A DNA stretch of 64,000 nt from Terrabacter tumescens (GTDB lineage Bacteria > Actinomycetota > Actinomycetes > Actinomycetales > Dermatophilaceae). The translations under genes were made by a program, and so were the position numbers. The notes beneath the pieces are model-generated. The model made no database searches. It worked only from the letters and a program-made list of their open reading frames with translations, and was not told where the DNA came from. This document shows, piece after piece, positions 63,186 to 64,000 of this stretch; the first letter of the stretch is position 1; the number at the start of each line of letters is the position of its first letter. The stretch covers positions 1 through 64,000 of the forward strand of contig NZ_BMNZ01000001.1 of NCBI RefSeq assembly GCF_014646815.1. The letters run 5' to 3'.

Positions 63186-63608
63186 ATGGACCTGCTCGTC
63201 CACACCGGATACGCCCTCGTCTACGCCGTCGTCGGCATCGCCGTCCTCGGCCTGGGTTACGCCGCGCTGGACCTCGTGACACCCGGCCACCTCGGCTCGC
63301 ACATCTGGACCGAGCGGTGCGTCAACGCGGCGATCGTGCTCGCCGCCGGGCTGCTCGGGCTGGGGTTCGTCGTCTTCGCGGCGATCTGGACCAACGCCAC
63401 CGGCTCGCTCGGTGTGGCGCTCGGGTGGACCGTCGTCTTCGGCGTCCTCGGCGTGCTGCTCCAGGCGCTCGCCTTCCGGCTGCTCGACCTCCTGACACCC
63501 GGAGACATGGCCGAGCTCGTGACGCAGCGCGAGTTCCACCCGGCGTCGGTCGTCGCGGCCGCCGTGCAGCTCGCGGTCTCGCTCATCGTCGTGGCCTCGA
63601 TCGCCTGA
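63186..63608 (+). CDS. DUF350 (YjfL-type) membrane protein
   Basis: A 140-residue protein with four hydrophobic segments arranged as a duplicated pair; each half has the family motif, ALDLVTPGHL (near 27) and LLDLLTPGDM (near 101). DUF350 proteins accompany glutathionylspermidine-synthase-like genes in E. coli (yjfL with yjfC and yjfM). The gap to the ATP-grasp gene is 72 nt. Function unknown. Confidence 0.85.
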   Translation: MDLLVHTGYALVYAVVGIAVLGLGYAALDLVTPGHLGSHIWTERCVNAAIVLAAGLLGLGFVVFAAIWTNATGSLGVALGWTVVFGVLGVLLQALAFRLLDLLTPGDMAELVTQREFHPASVVAAAVQLAVSLIVVASIA

Positions 63609-63623
63609 GCCTCGGGCGGATGT

Positions 63624-63642
63624 CCCTCCGCGGAGCGGAGGG
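63624..63642 (+). terminator. Terminator of the YjfMCL-like operon
   Basis: CCCTCCGC/GCGGAGGG, 8-bp stem with a 3-nt loop, 15 nt after the DUF350 stop. Confidence 0.65.
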
Positions 63643-63652
63643 GCTCGGAGGT

Positions 63653-63658
63653 TAGGGT
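63653..63658 (+). promoter_or_regulatory. -10 hexamer TAGGGT before the amidohydrolase gene
   Basis: TAGGGT, then cgggacc (7 nt), then ATG 63666. Confidence 0.55.
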
Positions 63659-63665
63659 CGGGACC

Positions 63666-64000
63666 ATGAGTGCACCGGTGCTCCACGTCCGCGGTCGCGT
63701 GCTCGTCGGGCCCGACGAGGTCGTCGACGAGCTGTGGGTGGTCGGCGGGCGCGTGTCCTTCACGCCGCCCTCGGACCGCAGCGAGGTGCAGACCCTCGAG
63801 GGCTGGGTGCTGCCCGGGCTCGTGGACGCCCACTGCCACGTCGGCCTCGGCCCCCACGGCGCCGTGCCACGCGACGAGGCCGAGCAGCAGGCGATCACCG
63901 ACCGCGACCGCGGCACGCTCCTCATCCGCGACGCGGGGCAGCCCGGCGACACGCACTGGGTCGACGACCGCGAGGACCTGCCGAAAATCATCCGCGCCGG
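63666..64000 (+). CDS. Amidohydrolase family protein (partial, 3' end outside the window)
   Basis: About 111 residues are visible. The protein begins MSAPVLHVRGRVLVGPDEVV, a typical small beta-sandwich start, and reaches the first metal-binding HxH motif in LPGLVDAHCHVGLGPHG. The rest of the TIM barrel is missing, so substrate and completeness cannot be judged. ATG 63666 follows the -10 box by 7 nt. Confidence 0.85.
   Translation, partial: MSAPVLHVRGRVLVGPDEVVDELWVVGGRVSFTPPSDRSEVQTLEGWVLPGLVDAHCHVGLGPHGAVPRDEAEQQAITDRDRGTLLIRDAGQPGDTHWVDDREDLPKIIRA

Overview
The window is chromosomal DNA from a high-G+C actinobacterium. G+C looks well above 70 %, GTG starts are common, and many genes carry a TANNNT -10 hexamer only 6-7 nt before the start codon, so their transcripts are probably leaderless. 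The gene content (F420-dependent glucose-6-phosphate dehydrogenase, CofC, NdgR-type IclR regulator beside leuCD, HU with a Lys/Ala tail, yceD-rpmF-rnc-mutM, smc, ftsY, amtB-glnK-glnD, ffh) fits the Micrococcales; Intrasporangiaceae is my best guess from protein resemblance, not a proof. I see no phage, insertion sequence or CRISPR array. No gap between genes exceeds 300 bases.

Layout. 1-7.3 kb: tail of a DUF222/HNH-type protein, a glycosylase-family gene, a tandem SagB-like oxidoreductase, a fumarylacetoacetase-family hydrolase, gltX-GNAT-HAD, then tRNA-Gln and tRNA-Glu. 7.3-14.5 kb: a membrane alpha/beta hydrolase facing a frameshifted rhomboid-like/lysyl-lipid-synthase gene, fgd, an L,D-transpeptidase and ndgR. 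14.6-20.6 kb: leuCD, hupB, cofC with a cold-shock-like C-terminus, plsC-gpsA. 20.6-27.8 kb: PCD/glyoxalase fusion, PAP2 phosphatase, a Cys/Met-metabolism PLP enzyme, ddl, DUF3515 lipoprotein with an Lrp-type ligand-binding protein, thiL, rpmB, fructosamine kinase. 28-35.7 kb: DAK2/DegV-like protein-recG-rsmD, coaD, yceD-rpmF-rnc-mutM. 35.7-49.2 kb: accessory block (sodium symporter, ferredoxin-type reductase, iron alcohol dehydrogenase, M3 peptidase, MOSC protein, DUF5671 membrane protein, acyltransferase-SGNH, acylphosphatase, chorismate mutase, flavin-dependent oxidase). 49.4-61.4 kb: smc, a small membrane protein, ftsY, amtB-glnK-glnD, NUDIX, ffh. 61.5-64 kb: a three-gene set resembling the uncharacterised E. 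coli yjfM-yjfC-yjfL locus, then a truncated amidohydrolase.

Themes. Ffh and FtsY, the SRP GTPase and its receptor, lie 5 kb apart. AmtB, GlnK and GlnD form a complete ammonium uptake and PII-modification unit. fgd and cofC show that the organism makes and uses F420. NdgR is divergent from leuC, with a perfect 10-bp inverted repeat between them.

The observations most worth following up are: a dispersed heptamer GTATGCC/GGCATAC (33 copies by eye); the divergent pair at 39.2 kb whose -10 boxes share two bases; the yjfMCL-like locus; the CofC-cold-shock fusion; the frameshift at about 10.47 kb; and the apparent CTG start of the DUF3515 lipoprotein.
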